From Toxotes chatareus (Eukaryota > Chordata > Actinopteri > Toxotidae), in NCBI GenBank assembly GCA_016801885.1, contig CM028884.1:4050501-4114500 (forward strand): a DNA stretch of 64,000 nt, written 5' to 3'. A program made the position numbers and the translations under genes. The notes beneath the pieces were generated by a model, which had not been told where the DNA came from, made no database searches, and worked only from the letters and a program-made list of their open reading frames with translations. Below are positions 12,601-23,629 of the stretch, one piece after another (position 1 is the first letter of the stretch; each line of letters starts with the position of its first letter).

Positions 12601-13179
12601 ACCCCAAACAGGGACAGGCTGTAAAGGAGAGGTCGTTTTTCTTTTACTTTTGCTATTTCTTGCCAGATTGCAGCCAGGCTGTGTTTTCATGGGCTCGTAA
12701 AATGTAATCCAGAAAAATCACAAAAGCACAGTCTGCATGTGAACATCAAAAGAATACACACTCCTTTTCTTTCGTTCAAAGACTGCCTCACCGGTTGCCA
12801 GAATCATCCACAAGCCCCCACGTGGTCATCGACTCCAGACTTTGTTGCTTTTTCAAAAATATGAATCACCTCATGAATATGGAGAGTGATTCATTCACAT
12901 TCCTTCATTCATTTATTCATTAATTCACTCAATTATTCATTGAAAGTTTGTCTGTCTACCCCTGTTGGTTGTTAGGAGGCATGGAAACGTCCACAGATTA
13001 CACTAAACAGGAATCACTGAGGACAGAATTCACTGTGGACACAAAGCATTATTTATTTTATTTTATTTTTTTTTTGCTTATTGTCTCAAAATAAAAACAT
13101 GAAAAATAACTTCTTTTTTTTTTTATACCTTATTGACCTAATATTGATTTCATGAGCTGATGCCCTCACACACTGTATA

Positions 13180-13510
13180 CTAAAAACATCTGAGAGTCCT
13201 GTCAGTGAGCGTTACAAGGCAGGAATCAAACGAGACAGTATAGTCTGGCAGAGAGTGCTGCCATCAGCAAACAGCATCACTAGAGGTGCACTCCTCAATC
13301 TGGAGGACACATACAACAGGTGGTGGAGGACCAGGGCGATGATGGTCATTAAAGATCCCATCTCAGTCTCTTCCAATTGCTGCAGTCAGGCAAATGCTTC
13401 AACAATCACAAGGCTAACACAGAGAAGCTCACAAAGAGCTGCTTTCTTCAGGCCATAAGGATCCCTATTATGGACACTGCCAGGGGCCTGCTCTCTGAGT
13501 AGAACAAGAA
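13180..13510 (+). mobile_element. Probable LINE ORF2 C-terminal remnant
   Basis: A 67-codon plus-strand frame (13255-13458) contains LLNLEDTYNRWWRTRAMMVI followed by KDP. This resembles the 'LPSLEDIYxxRxxRRAxxIxKDPSHP' segment at the C-terminus of fish L2/Rex-type LINEs. Downstream, 'TQRSSQRAAFFRP' is followed by a stop, where the intact family has a run ending 'SFFPxA'. The preceding ~70 bases ('VWQRVLPSANS') also fit loosely. It is an old fragment lacking RT motifs. Alternative: unrelated sequence that happens to be open. Confidence 0.42.
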
Positions 13511-14433
13511 TTACACAGCAGTAATGGCCAATCCTCTAAAGGAAAGGCAATTACTTGACCTATAAATGGATGAATTTACAAATGGAGTAAATTCCACCTA
13601 CATAATGGATGGCATGAAGCAGAATGGACTGTATATCATTAAGAGGTATGGAAACAGCAGTGGGTGCTAATACAAGTAATTGACCCTGGTTGGTAAGATC
13701 CAGCAGTGACAGCTTACTTGTTTTATAATTTATGCTGCATGTTTATAAAACGGGAGGTTCCCACCCTTAATGGTAATGAGGATGTTCATTGTAAATTCAT
13801 GTCAGCTAGATTTAATATAGCCTGGAAGACTGAAACTTTACACTGTAAATAAAAAAAAAAAACAAGGGTTTACCTGCTGCACGTCGCCGAGGCTGAGAGA
13901 GAAAACAGCCTGTAACCTGTTTGTGTGTCTCATTTTATCCTCTTTGATCCTCACGTGAAACTGACCAGCTGTGCTACATAGCTGAAAGGTAATGTGTTTA
14001 TCCTATTTTTTAAGTGTGATAATTACAGTATGTGTAAATTCACATTCAATTTTACAATTTAACAACCTGAGCAGCCAGGTTTATGTTTGAAAGCTGTTTT
14101 AGGTGAGAAACCATCTCTCATCGAATGCACAGTGAGTTTAATTGTGGTTGAGTTGAAAACTAGTTCCTCTGGGTGCATTTAGTAACAAAATTTTCAGACC
14201 TAAAGGCTGCTCACTATTTTACTTCAGTGCTACAAACTTGTTTCCCAAGTATATATCTGTGCTCAGCTTGTACAATTTATGCTCTAGTTTTAAATCCAAT
14301 TACTCCATAAAGACATTTGTTTTTAGCCAATGAGCGTATGATCTTTCCAGAACACATGGATGATTTTGTTGTTGATGATTCACATATTTGATGTCTTCCT
14401 TTAATGCACAGGTCCAAACAAAGTTTGGCTTAC

Positions 14434-14614
14434 CCTCTTCACACTGGTGTCCTGTGTATCCCGGCACACACTGGCAGCTGAAGGAGCCCCACTCGCCGTG
14501 ACAGCGACCCCGGTGGCCACAGGATGGATAGCCCATGTTGACACAGCTGCTATCAGTGGTCAGGCAGCCTGGAGAGCTGGACTGTGAATCAGCCGGGGAA
14601 CCCAAATCATACAG
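14434..14614 (-). CDS. CadN-like cadherin exon (6th in window): Cys-rich EGF-like domain 2
   Basis: The exon is 181 nt: 60 codons from phase 0 plus one base; fragment residues 292-351. The acceptor is CAATTCAG after an extremely long pyrimidine-rich tract, and the donor GTAAGC. It begins LYDLGSPADSQSSSPGC and holds seven cysteines (308, 315, 323, 329, 338, 340, 349). The last six form an EGF-like pattern ending CQCVPGYTGHQC, and the first probably pairs with the cysteine of GCIRN in the preceding LamG exon. 'YDLGSP' and 'GYPSCGHRGRC' follow the CadN wording closely. An open frame continues into the intron on both sides (14300-14941) by chance; the splice signals and phase decide the limits. 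It acts as an extracellular linker between the two LamG modules. Confidence 0.93.
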
Positions 14615-14619
14615 CTGAA

Positions 14620-14990
14620 TTGAGGAGATAGGGGGGGTTGAAAGTGTAGAGAGGATGAGGAGGTGAATGACAAGACGTGGAGAAAGAAGAGATGTGCAAA
14701 TGAGGGCAAATGAGAAAGAAAGAGAGAAAAAAATCAAAGAGGACAGAAGAAAGAAGAGAGAAAGGGCAGGGTTGAAAATGAAAGAACAAAGGAAGGAAAA
14801 AGTGGGAAAGAGGTGCAAAAAGGTGAGATGAGAAGATGGGAAAGAGAAAAAGTTGCCAATAAGTAAGTAACTTACAAACAAGAAACCAAAAGACAAAGTA
14901 ACAGCAGAAGAAAGGGATTGGGGAAGACACAGGACAGACACGTAGGGGGTAAGTAGCCAGAGGGAGAGTCAGAGACAGAAAACAGAACGA
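14620..14990 (-). repeat. Long pyrimidine-rich tract upstream of the EGF-2 acceptor
   Basis: On the sense (minus) strand this ~370-base block is dominated by C and T (plus strand: AGAAAGAGAG-type purine runs), broken only by short mixed words. It ends at the acceptor of the EGF-2 exon. It explains two long chance ORFs rich in Phe, Leu and Ser. Confidence 0.85.
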
Positions 14991-16798
14991 AAATGAAAGA
15001 ATTGAAAAAGAAAACTTTCAACTGCGTTGAAGGACGTGAGCTCAGGGTACACTGTGGCCTTCACTTCTTTTACACTCTCATCTCTCTCTCTGTTCTCTCT
15101 TCCCACAGTGATGAAACCAGAATACTGGACCAGTCTTCTAACAGACAAACAGCATGGCCGACTGCACAGAAAGCTGAAAGAGCAGGAGAACCTTGAATGG
15201 CTAAATTTGTGTCCCTCACAAAAACATGCCATAATAGACATCAATATGTTCAATCTCTTCTCTGCCTAACCCAAACTTTACGAGTACTGTTGTTGCAGTG
15301 GCGAGGACGTGGGAATGCAAAAGATCGTAAAAACTGACAATGAGTCATACCACCAGGGAGCCACTGATTGGCTTTGACCTCCAGCGAAGAGGCATCTTAT
15401 TGGTTGCTGACCTTTAAAAGCTAGGGCTCGCCTGCTTGCTGGGTTGGGACCGATCGCGTTGATTGCTAAGGACCGAAACACAGCCATAAGCAATCAATGA
15501 CTGAAAGACACATTGGAGTGTCTGTCATTGATTTGACTGTGCATCTGTGTCACTGTGGTGTGTGTGTGTGTGTCTGAGCAAAACACTTGGACTGATATAT
15601 GAGCTGAATGCAAAAATACACCTGCTCCTGCTTAAATTACAAATTGTGACTTCAGCTGAGGAGAGTGTTGCACCCCCACACAGACACACTTCACACTGCC
15701 CTATTTGCCAAGATTAATTTCAGGTTTTTGATGTTTCGGCCCACAGGAAGTGAAAAGCAAATTCCAGACCAAAACACAGATTACACAACTGTGAGTGTGT
15801 TTCAGTGAAAATGGCCGAGCCTCGTAGCTCTGCCTCAGTTTAGAGGGAGTGATGTGATGGAGAGCGACATACATTAAGTTTAATGTCAGACTCAAAGAGT
15901 GCAAAATGTGAATGTCAGACTAATGATGATGATGAAAGACAAATTACATGAAAACCCATCTTACAATTACAGAAAGGTGCTAAACCACCATGAGCCAGAA
16001 TAATTCTGCTACTCCTATTTAGCCAAAGGTTTGTGGACAACCCTGCAACCATATAATCCACCATTCCTCTTGCACCTGGATTGGTCCAAAATGCTTTGTG
16101 TTTTTCTTTCCATTAGTTTGTCACCCAGTTGTAGTTTCTGGATCACTCATTTCCTGAAACCTGCAGAATGAGCACACGTGTTTCCAACATTGGCCCAGAA
16201 TGTTCTGTGGCTTCTTTTATGAGTCAAACTTTTTGCTGAGAAACACACACACAAAAAAATTGTCCAGCCCCAGTAACTGCACACCTCTATACTATGGGGT
16301 GACAGTTGTGTCAAAGTCAAAAACTTATAGCAGTAATTTTATAAAGACTGATAGCTGAAGGGTGAAGGGACATGCAGTATAATGACTGGACAAGGATGGC
16401 GAGAGTTGTAAACTGACAATGGTGAATGATAGCCAGAGGGGAGAGACCCAACTCCAGAAAAGAAACAGAATTATAAAACTGAAAAACTCTCCTCCTGTCC
16501 CTTTTCCTGGACAGAGCCTCACGTTCATCCCTGCACCAGAGTCCAGTCTGGTCTAGTCTTGTCTTCATCCACATACACTACATCCTGTTTACATACATTT
16601 ACTTGAACAGGTTTAATACAGCTGACATGTTCCTGTTGCTGTATCTCTGTCTGGCTCCAAAACAGAAAAATTCAAATGTCAAAAATACAGATACAGAACC
16701 CACAGAAAAAACAAACACATACATACATATTAACATATAAACACTCACAGTAGGCACAGCCAGATACATGATCACAGAATCAAGAAATATAATGTATA

Positions 16799-16801
<3 letters not shown>

Positions 16802-16843
<42 letters not shown>
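16802..16843. repeat. (CA)n microsatellite
   Basis: A pure dinucleotide run of about 41 bases in the intron. Confidence 0.95.
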
Positions 16844-16845
<2 letters not shown>

Positions 16846-17829
16846 GTAAATATGGAGACAAATCTGGAGACGCACAATGAAACACAAGGAAACAAATGCT
16901 CATAAAGAATGTTCGCTTACAGAAAGTACATCTATCAGTGTCAACTACCTTTATCACATCACAGGCACTCACACCTCAAGTGAAACAGATGATGTTGCCA
17001 TAGCAACAAATGTGACACATTAGTACGTTCTGTGATAATAAAAACAACAACACCACAGGAAAAAATAAGAAGAAAAAAAACCCCCATACATGTCCATCAA
17101 CATTATTAATCATCAGTATGCCTACTGTTGCTTGCTCTTTGGAGCTTTATTATCCTCATGTCCGCCCACACGCATCATGCGTATTTCTCTCATTAGTACA
17201 TAACATTTGTGCAGCCTCCCGCTATGTCTCCAGTTAAGGTACGCCACGTCAACTATAAGCCTTTAGCACTGCAGAAGGAGGAACTTATATCCTTTTATAT
17301 CCCCACTTTTGAGATTCAACATCTTAATGCAGTTTTAAAGGTCTAATGAATGGATACAGATGAAGTGTTGATGGAGGTAACAAGTTACACGTTACAGGTC
17401 TAAAAGCCACATCCATGGCCTCTAGAGGCCCTGTGGCTCCTTGCTAGAATAATTAACAAAAGCGGTTTGAATTAACCAACTAATGACAAGGCCTGTTTTT
17501 ATTTTGAGGACAACTGTGAGAACAAAACTCTTTCCCACAAAACCATTGGTTTGTTATTAGCTCACACGTATAAACACAAAAATTGTCTCACTGATGGGTT
17601 GAAGATGAATCCCTACAATATGACTAGGCCAGCACATTTACAGTAAGAAAACAAAGATATTTGATGAAGATTTGTCATTTGAGCAATTATATGTATGAAA
17701 TGCACTTGCACTGTTCTTGTAAATGTCATGAATTTAGATAAAAGACCTTGTGTAGTAATTTAGCAAACAACAGGTTGCAAAATAATTTTGTTCAAATTGA
17801 AAAACTAAGTCAGTTTACTGACAACTGGT

Positions 17830-17870
17830 CACATTACATTACATCACATTACATTACATTACATTACATG
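17830..17870. repeat. (ACATT)n pentanucleotide microsatellite
   Basis: About eight copies of CACATT/ACATT with one ATCAC variant. Confidence 0.92.
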
Positions 17871-18570
17871 TGTTGATTGCAAACAGACCAATATAAAGTA
17901 AAGCAGTTAATTCCAATGATGCAACAAGTGCTCATACTGATCTCATTAAACAGACTAAGTATTGGCCAGAAGTGACTATTAGGTTGGCTGCTACTCACAT
18001 TATTGACTTCCTTCTTTCTTTTGGCTGGCTAGTAGTGCTTATCAATTAAGTCAGAGGCCCAGGTGTATTAAATGCTCATGTGTAGCAGGGTTGTGTGGCT
18101 GACTTCTCTGAGCTGTTGTTGGACTGAGAGAAACTTCAAGTTTGTCTGACTTGTTGAATATTGAGAACCGTTTAGCCGGCTATTTCCCGAATTGGTTTCC
18201 TTTTGGCTGCTCGAGCTAGCTGCTGATGCTGCCTCAAGGTAAGCACCATATAACTCACTGCCAGCCAGCCTTCAGTTTCTTTCCTTTAGTCACTGCTGCT
18301 GCTTGTCTTTCATGCACAATCATCCACGCAGACACAAGCAACATGAGAGTGAGACATTTTCACTGGCAGCAATTAACAAGCTAAATATTACTTCTAAAAG
18401 AGTCATAAGCAAAGCATTAGGCCAAATATCTTTCAAACGTTTAATTTCTAATGTTTATGGTCATTCTCCCGAATGATTTTTGATTTTCAGGGAATTCACG
18501 TCTTACCCGGCCTTCATCAGAGGGAATATAGTCTAAAAAGACCCTGACATTTCTGTCTAAATACCAGTTA

Positions 18571-18604
18571 TGTCAGTTCAAAACTCAACAGTTTTGAACT
18601 GACA
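18571..18604. repeat. Perfect 14-bp inverted repeat, 6-nt loop
   Basis: Arm 18571-18584 (TGTCAGTTCAAAAC) is the exact reverse complement of 18591-18604; the loop is TCAACA. Confidence 0.92.
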
Positions 18605-19142
18605 GGGGCAACATTTCTCACTTAGTTACAGATTTATTTGATGCCAAACTTAAAATTGCAGCGGAAAAACTATTTTAATCCAAATTTCAGGCTTTAGAAG
18701 GCAGTGGGTTCACAAAAGGCTATCATACCTCAGGCCTGTGTTCATACAGAAGCGATATGGGTTTTGTTGGGGTTGGGCTGGGATTGTCATGGTTGAGTAT
18801 GGAGTCCTTAATTTTTCACCTCCAGCAGAGCAGTAGAGGGTCACTTGGAAGTCTTGACTTGAAGTCAGATTGGGCAGGAGTGTAAAGGTTCATATTCCAT
18901 TTCACCCTTAGAGTGCACGTATGTGTGTAGTACTTGAAAGCGCTTTGAGGTTACAGTTAAAAGCATAAAAACATCTCTTACATGGCACAAGGGTACAGTG
19001 AATGTTGAAACCTGTTATTAATCCATTTATCAGCTAGAGTGCAGGTGTGAGTTTGAGTTTGCTTGCATACTGGTGGGCTAATGGTTGTCTGGTTATGTAC
19101 GAGTGTGTATGTGTGCCATTGTGGCGAGCACAAGTGTATCAC

Positions 19143-19266
19143 CTTGCTGTCCACAATGAGGTTGCGGATGCAGCCGGTGAAGTGTTTATGCTGAAGCTGA
19201 GGGTAGATGTAGGGGATGTCCTCGTTCACACCACCGAGCTGCAGCACCTGGCTCATGTTCAGGTGC
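19143..19266 (-). CDS. CadN-like cadherin exon (5th in window): LamG-1, C-terminal part
   Basis: The exon is 124 nt: one base completes the Arg codon split with the previous exon, then 41 codons (fragment residues 251-291) end at AAG. The acceptor TATGTCTTTCAG is strong; the donor GTGATA is weak. The peptide is HLNMSQVLQLGGVNEDIPY followed by a segment ending FTGCIRNLIVDSK. LQLGG and F(x)GCIRNL are the hallmark last strands of a laminin-G domain; the Cys of GCIRN normally forms a disulfide with a nearby cysteine. Joining to LYDLGSP of the next exon reproduces the CadN phrase 'GCIRNLxVNxxxYDLGxP'. It is extracellular. Confidence 0.93.
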
Positions 19267-20124
19267 CTGAAAGACATAAAGGAGTAGAAACACACACACA
19301 TAGAAACAGGAACTACTGTGCACTTTATACATTCAATGCCACATCCCTGACATTTGGAAACAGCTGTCAGAGTGACTTGAAAATCCAAAGAAACAACTTG
19401 GATTTCACCACATTAGTGACATTTCTGTTGCCACTGCTGTAGCTTATAACCAGCTTAATGTTATCAGGCTTTTAACATTTAACACATAATATCAAACATG
19501 ACAATCACAGAACAATGAGCTAACAGACGCTCAGACACTGTGTAAAGGTGAGAGGACTGCAAAGACAGAGATAATTCTGTGGGTCTGACACTATGAGTAA
19601 TCCCTTACATATTATACTTAATCATTTGATTCTCTGTTAAAACAAAAATACTGATAAGGGCAGTTTTAGGTAAGGTAACAAGAATCCAGATTCCAGTCAA
19701 AGGAGGCATTTAACAATGGTGTAATGTTCAGTGTACATGAGCCCATTGTACGTGTGGTACAAGAGTAAAAGTGTTGTTGCGGAGTTGTTTTGACAGTTGC
19801 GACTAAATATTCACACTCTTCACATTAGTGAAATAGAAAGACAATGAGCATTTTTTTAGACGTGTATTTAACACTGAGTAGAGTAGGAATAGCTAATCTA
19901 ATTTCTGCACACTACCAGTTTTCTTAAAGAATGGAACAATGAACATCTTTCTCCTTGCAACATGTAAATAAGTAAATACGTGGCCCCAGTTAATAACACA
20001 CTGAATAACCCCAACGCTCATTCTCTCAAGTATCCCCACACATAAGGTCACACCTATCTGTCAATCACAGAGGAGTGTGCGTGTGTGTGTGTGTGTGTGT
20101 GTGCGTTTAGGTGTTTGTGTGTAC
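19267..20124 (-). other. 0.86 kb intron inside LamG-1
   Basis: The donor is GTACAC at 20119-20124 and the acceptor TTTCAG. The 5' end of the intron carries a CA repeat (plus-strand GT, 20075-20106). Nothing else was recognised. Confidence 0.75.
20075..20106. repeat. (GT)n microsatellite; CA repeat in the transcript just after a donor
   Basis: A plus-strand GT run of about 32 bases with one GTGCGT interruption at each end. In the sense RNA it is a CA repeat beginning about 18 nt downstream of the donor of the 20125-20252 exon. Confidence 0.93.
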
Positions 20125-20252
20125 CTGTCAGTGTTGGGTGTAACGCCCGTCACCTCACAGGAGGAGTGGTCCTCGGTGGTCAGCCAGCTGCCCAGACCCT
20201 CCATTTCCATCACCGCCGCCCCTGAACAGCGATCCAGGGTGAAACGCACTTC
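20125..20252 (-). CDS. CadN-like cadherin exon (4th in window): LamG-1, third part
   Basis: The exon is 128 nt: 42 codons from phase 0 plus two bases of a split Arg codon; fragment residues 208-249. The acceptor is CTCTCTACAG, the donor GTACAC. The peptide starts EVRFTLDRCSGAAVMEMEG and ends HSSCEVTGVTPNTD. The 'VxFxLDRC' strand follows the WHRLDV strand of the previous exon, as in LamG domains of CadN, and the two cysteines (in DRCSG and SSCEV) are positions that CadN-type proteins also carry. It continues directly into RHLNMSQVLQLGG. No frame damage is seen. Confidence 0.92.
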
Positions 20253-23200
20253 CTGTAGAGAGCACACAAACAAGAACATGCGATATAGAGCTAATGTCAT
20301 CAGAGAAAGCAAATGCATTAATAAAATCCCCTAATTCTCTGCCTTATAATGAGTGTACCTCCTGTTTCTCTGTCACCATTATTAGTACAGTGGTAGCTGC
20401 CTCTCTGACTCACATTTCTTTCATCAGTGCATATTACTTTGCTGCTGCCTGCTAGGTCTCCTGTTAACGCTTAAAAAATAAAATAAAATAAAGTAAAATA
20501 AAATAAAATAAAATAAAATAAGATAAAAAAGACTTCACATCTTAAACCAACATGTTCCAACAGTTGTGCAATTTGTGTATTTACAAGTAAAGAAGGTGGT
20601 TGAGCAGAAGCCATAGCAACCTATTTCCAATCAGCTAGAGTCTTGTTGGATCTTTTTTTAGACATAAGTATTATACATGTGCAGTACATTACAGCTCACA
20701 TCGCACTAAGATGTTTGGAATTTAGCCCATTGGTAAACTTACCTTGTTGGAGCCGACTGATGTTACTGAATGATTTTTGAAAAATGTGGTACGCTACAAG
20801 TGGTATAATATAAGATCCAGTAAAAATCCAGTAATCTTAAATTTTACATATTTAATATTATTAAATGTTGGGTTACTCTCTCTCTTCCTCCTCTGAGTCA
20901 GGTCCTCCTCTTTCTATGATTAGGTGAGAGAGGACAGCTGGGACAGTCATTTACTGCTGTGTGATGAGGGAGTGAGGAGTGAAACAGTTTGTCGACCACT
21001 AAGCCATATTGATGTAAAGTGTTGTTATTTTTAGTTAGTCTTTTGAAGTCAACCATGGAGAATATAGCTGCCATGATGACATGTCATCAGAGCTGAGCCG
21101 TACTATGAACAGAGGATGATTATACATGACATTACAGGGAATGTCATATAGTAGGTGATATTGATGCTGCTGGTTGCAACTGAGAACGTTCCCCTGGACT
21201 GTGACTTGAACAAAGACCCAAAGATTTACGGCTAAACTTTCCCATTCTGTGTGAAATTAGGCAAACACCGGTCATGGTGAGACTCTTGGCTGCTGAATCG
21301 TTCAGTAAATCTCCAGACAGCAGCTCTGTCTTCGCCGCTTTTGATCTCATGCCATCATACAAACAGGTTAGATAAGCTGCTGCCGAGTATTCAGGACAAA
21401 TGAATAGATTCACGTGTGATTTAGAATAATACTATTGTGATGCAGAATAATCCCTGTTGTAATAACAAAATTCTCAATGCGTTCTTGTATTCAAGAGATT
21501 CAGAATAATGCCGTTGTGTTAGTCAAAAGTCTCGGCGCATTCATGTCTTCATTTGGCAGCTCTCGTTCTCAATGCTGAGCAAACACACTGTGTTTATGCA
21601 TGTGTCAGTGTGAAGCTTACCCTGATGCTGTTTTTTTTTTTTTTTTTCATTCAAAATAAATTCAACAAATAGGAAAGATGAACAAAACTGGTGAGTGGTT
21701 TTTGTTCCATACTGTCATTGTCACACTGACAGTGTGGAAGTGGACTGATCTGACACAAATTACAAAGCGAGGTTCCCGACGGCATGGCCTTTATTAAAAT
21801 GGTTAGCCTGCACTTAAGGTAGTGTAAGCAGTGTTTTTTGAAGGGAGGTGACATTACGGGTCCTTGAGGAAGCAGCTACATGAAGATAATATAATTGTGA
21901 CATAAGTGTAATTATTCCATTTTAAAGAGGATTTTGATGGTGCTGAATATGAGAAGGCTTTTATTTTGGCAGAGCGCTGACTCAGTCCTGTGCTTTCACT
22001 GAAGTGGTCCTCGTCAATGTTGTGTTGATTCTCCCTAAACAAGGCTGAGATGCAGCCAGTCCAGCTGCTTCAGAGTGTCCTAAGCTCAGAGTGAGACTGC
22101 GAGGCTGGAAGCTTTCAGGCTGGATAATATCAAAGGCTCTAAAAATAGGACCACCGACTGTCTTCATGATATCTAAGAGGGACAAGAACTATAAGGCAGT
22201 GGTTATGTGTGAGTCCTCGGAGGTGAAGAGCTCCAGGCAGTCCTCAGTCAAATGAAGATTAGCTTAATTTCACTCTAATTTAATTCACCTCAAATGATTC
22301 TGGCTGGAGAATGTCAAAGGAGGGCCACTGCAATCATTTGTCTCACTCTAACTACTATTATCTCCCTTTGTACTGTACAGTGTAGACAGTTCTGCAATGC
22401 TAAATTACCAACTAACATCTCTCTCATTTGAATCCCTGGGAAATAACTGTATTGAGTATGCTTTCACTCAGGTCACGTGGATGATATCTGGAGTTCATGA
22501 GATGGTTTAATTTTGTGATTGTAAAAAGTGATTATATTAATTATTCACAACGATGACAGGAATCACTCATTGTTTGCTGTAAGAATATTTCGTTTGAAAA
22601 TGTGACATGTTTTTAATCTTTACCACTATCCAAGAATTAATACTCCAGTGTTGTTGTTTTTTTTTTTGGCTGTTATTTAGCTTGTCCAGAGTGCGCTGGT
22701 CAAACATGTTCCCTGGTCTTCAGAACTGATTCAACCGGCAATTGTGCATAAAATATTGGCAAAACAGAAGAGGTGAAGAGCAGAAGAGTGAGCTTGTCTA
22801 AATGAAATAAATACCAGGACATCAGCACTGCCCAGTAATATAAAGTATCATTTCAGGCATGTCACCTGTACCATGTGAAACTGAACAGCAGGAGCAACTT
22901 CCTTCTTGCACATGATTCATGGTGGTGGATGTTCAGTCAGAATATAGTCGCCTCTTCGCCAAGCCAACACAGGTGCACTTCTGCTCTACAACCATATTGT
23001 ATCAGTGGTTCAGAAGAACAGTCTCTACTTTATGATCTTTGTTTCAGAGTGCCTACAGTATGTGCAAACTCAAAGGTCAAAGAGGTATTTACATCAATCA
23101 GCTTAAATTAGCTGTAATGTACCTGAACTCTTCTCAGTGGCAACTCATAGATGATCAGTAGAAGATCAGCAGAACAGAAAGCAATTACATACTTTAATTT

Positions 23201-23501
23201 CTTTTCTTGCATTAGTAAATGACATATCTTAAACAATATGTATGCAGAAAGAACAAATTAAGCTGTTTGTATGAATGACATATACACAGCTTCATTACTC
23301 AGCATCCATTTGACATCTTTCTAGAAGTCAGAAGAAGTCAAAAGAAGATTTTAATACAGGAAAATATTTCTTGCTGATGAAAATGTGAAACTGAAAGGAA
23401 AGAAGCTGTTTTCCACCCTCCACTATAGCTCAGCGTGAATATACTTGAAACTGATTTGATAAATAAATGGTGGTTGGTGTTAAATGGGTGAAGCGTCCTA
23501 C
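20253..23501 (-). other. 3.2 kb intron inside LamG-1
   Basis: The donor is GTAGGA at 23496-23501 and the acceptor CTCTACAG. It contains a 58-base AAAAT-type microsatellite (20473-20530) and poly-T runs (around 21631-21648 and 22658-22668). The remaining sequence shows no repeat family or exon that I recognise. Confidence 0.7.
20473..20530. repeat. (AAAAT)n microsatellite
   Basis: About eleven copies of AAAAT with single-base variants (AAAGT, AAGAT). Confidence 0.93.
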
Positions 23502-23629
23502 CTTGCTGTTGCTGCGGACATCCAGCCGATGCCAGCGCCTGTCTGCCACGTTCACGTTGCCTGGCAACTGTAGCACCACTGTGCCAGAGCCGTGGTTGAT
23601 TTTCAAGGTGGGGGTCCCATCTATTAGCT
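23502..23629 (-). CDS. CadN-like cadherin exon (3rd in window): LamG-1, second part
   Basis: The exon is 128 nt: two bases complete a split Glu codon, then 42 codons (fragment residues 166-207) end at AAG. The acceptor is CCCTCCATCTAG and the donor GTAGGA. The peptide reads LIDGTPTLKINHGSGTVVL then QLPGNVNVADRRWHRLDVRSN. 'IELxxGxPxLxxxxGSGT' and 'RWHRLDV' are core LamG strands, matched almost word for word in CadN. This exon is easily missed, because the longest open frame on this strand (23338-23700) is a different frame; the cadherin frame has no nearby ATG and is bounded by splice sites. The neighbouring exons join in phase 1 and phase 0. Confidence 0.91.

Larger units (their letters stand above)
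11895..14433 (-). other. 2.5 kb intron between EGF-2 and LamG-2
   Basis: The donor is GTAAGC (14428-14433) and the acceptor CAG lies at 11895-11897. It contains a degenerate SINE-like block (about 12470-12600), a probable LINE C-terminal remnant (about 13180-13510) and poly-A/T runs. No coding exon is seen, and the flanking phases (1/1) fit direct joining. Confidence 0.7.
14615..19142 (-). other. 4.5 kb intron between LamG-1 and EGF-2
   Basis: The transcript donor is GTGATA (19137-19142), a weaker-than-usual site; the acceptor TTCAG is at 14615-14619. Upstream of that acceptor, 14620-14990 is almost entirely pyrimidine on the sense strand. Also present are (CA)n at 16802-16843, a pentanucleotide repeat at 17830-17870, a perfect 14-bp hairpin at 18571-18604 and a short phrase near 16020-16060 (TTTGTGGACAACCC) that resembles a fish DNA-transposon fragment. 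No exon was recognised on either strand. Confidence 0.7.

Noticed and set aside
14300..14941. 213-codon minus-strand open frame taken as one gene
   Set aside because: Only 14434-14614 is cadherin coding. The rest is the pyrimidine tract upstream of the acceptor and the intron after a GTAAGC donor, open by composition.
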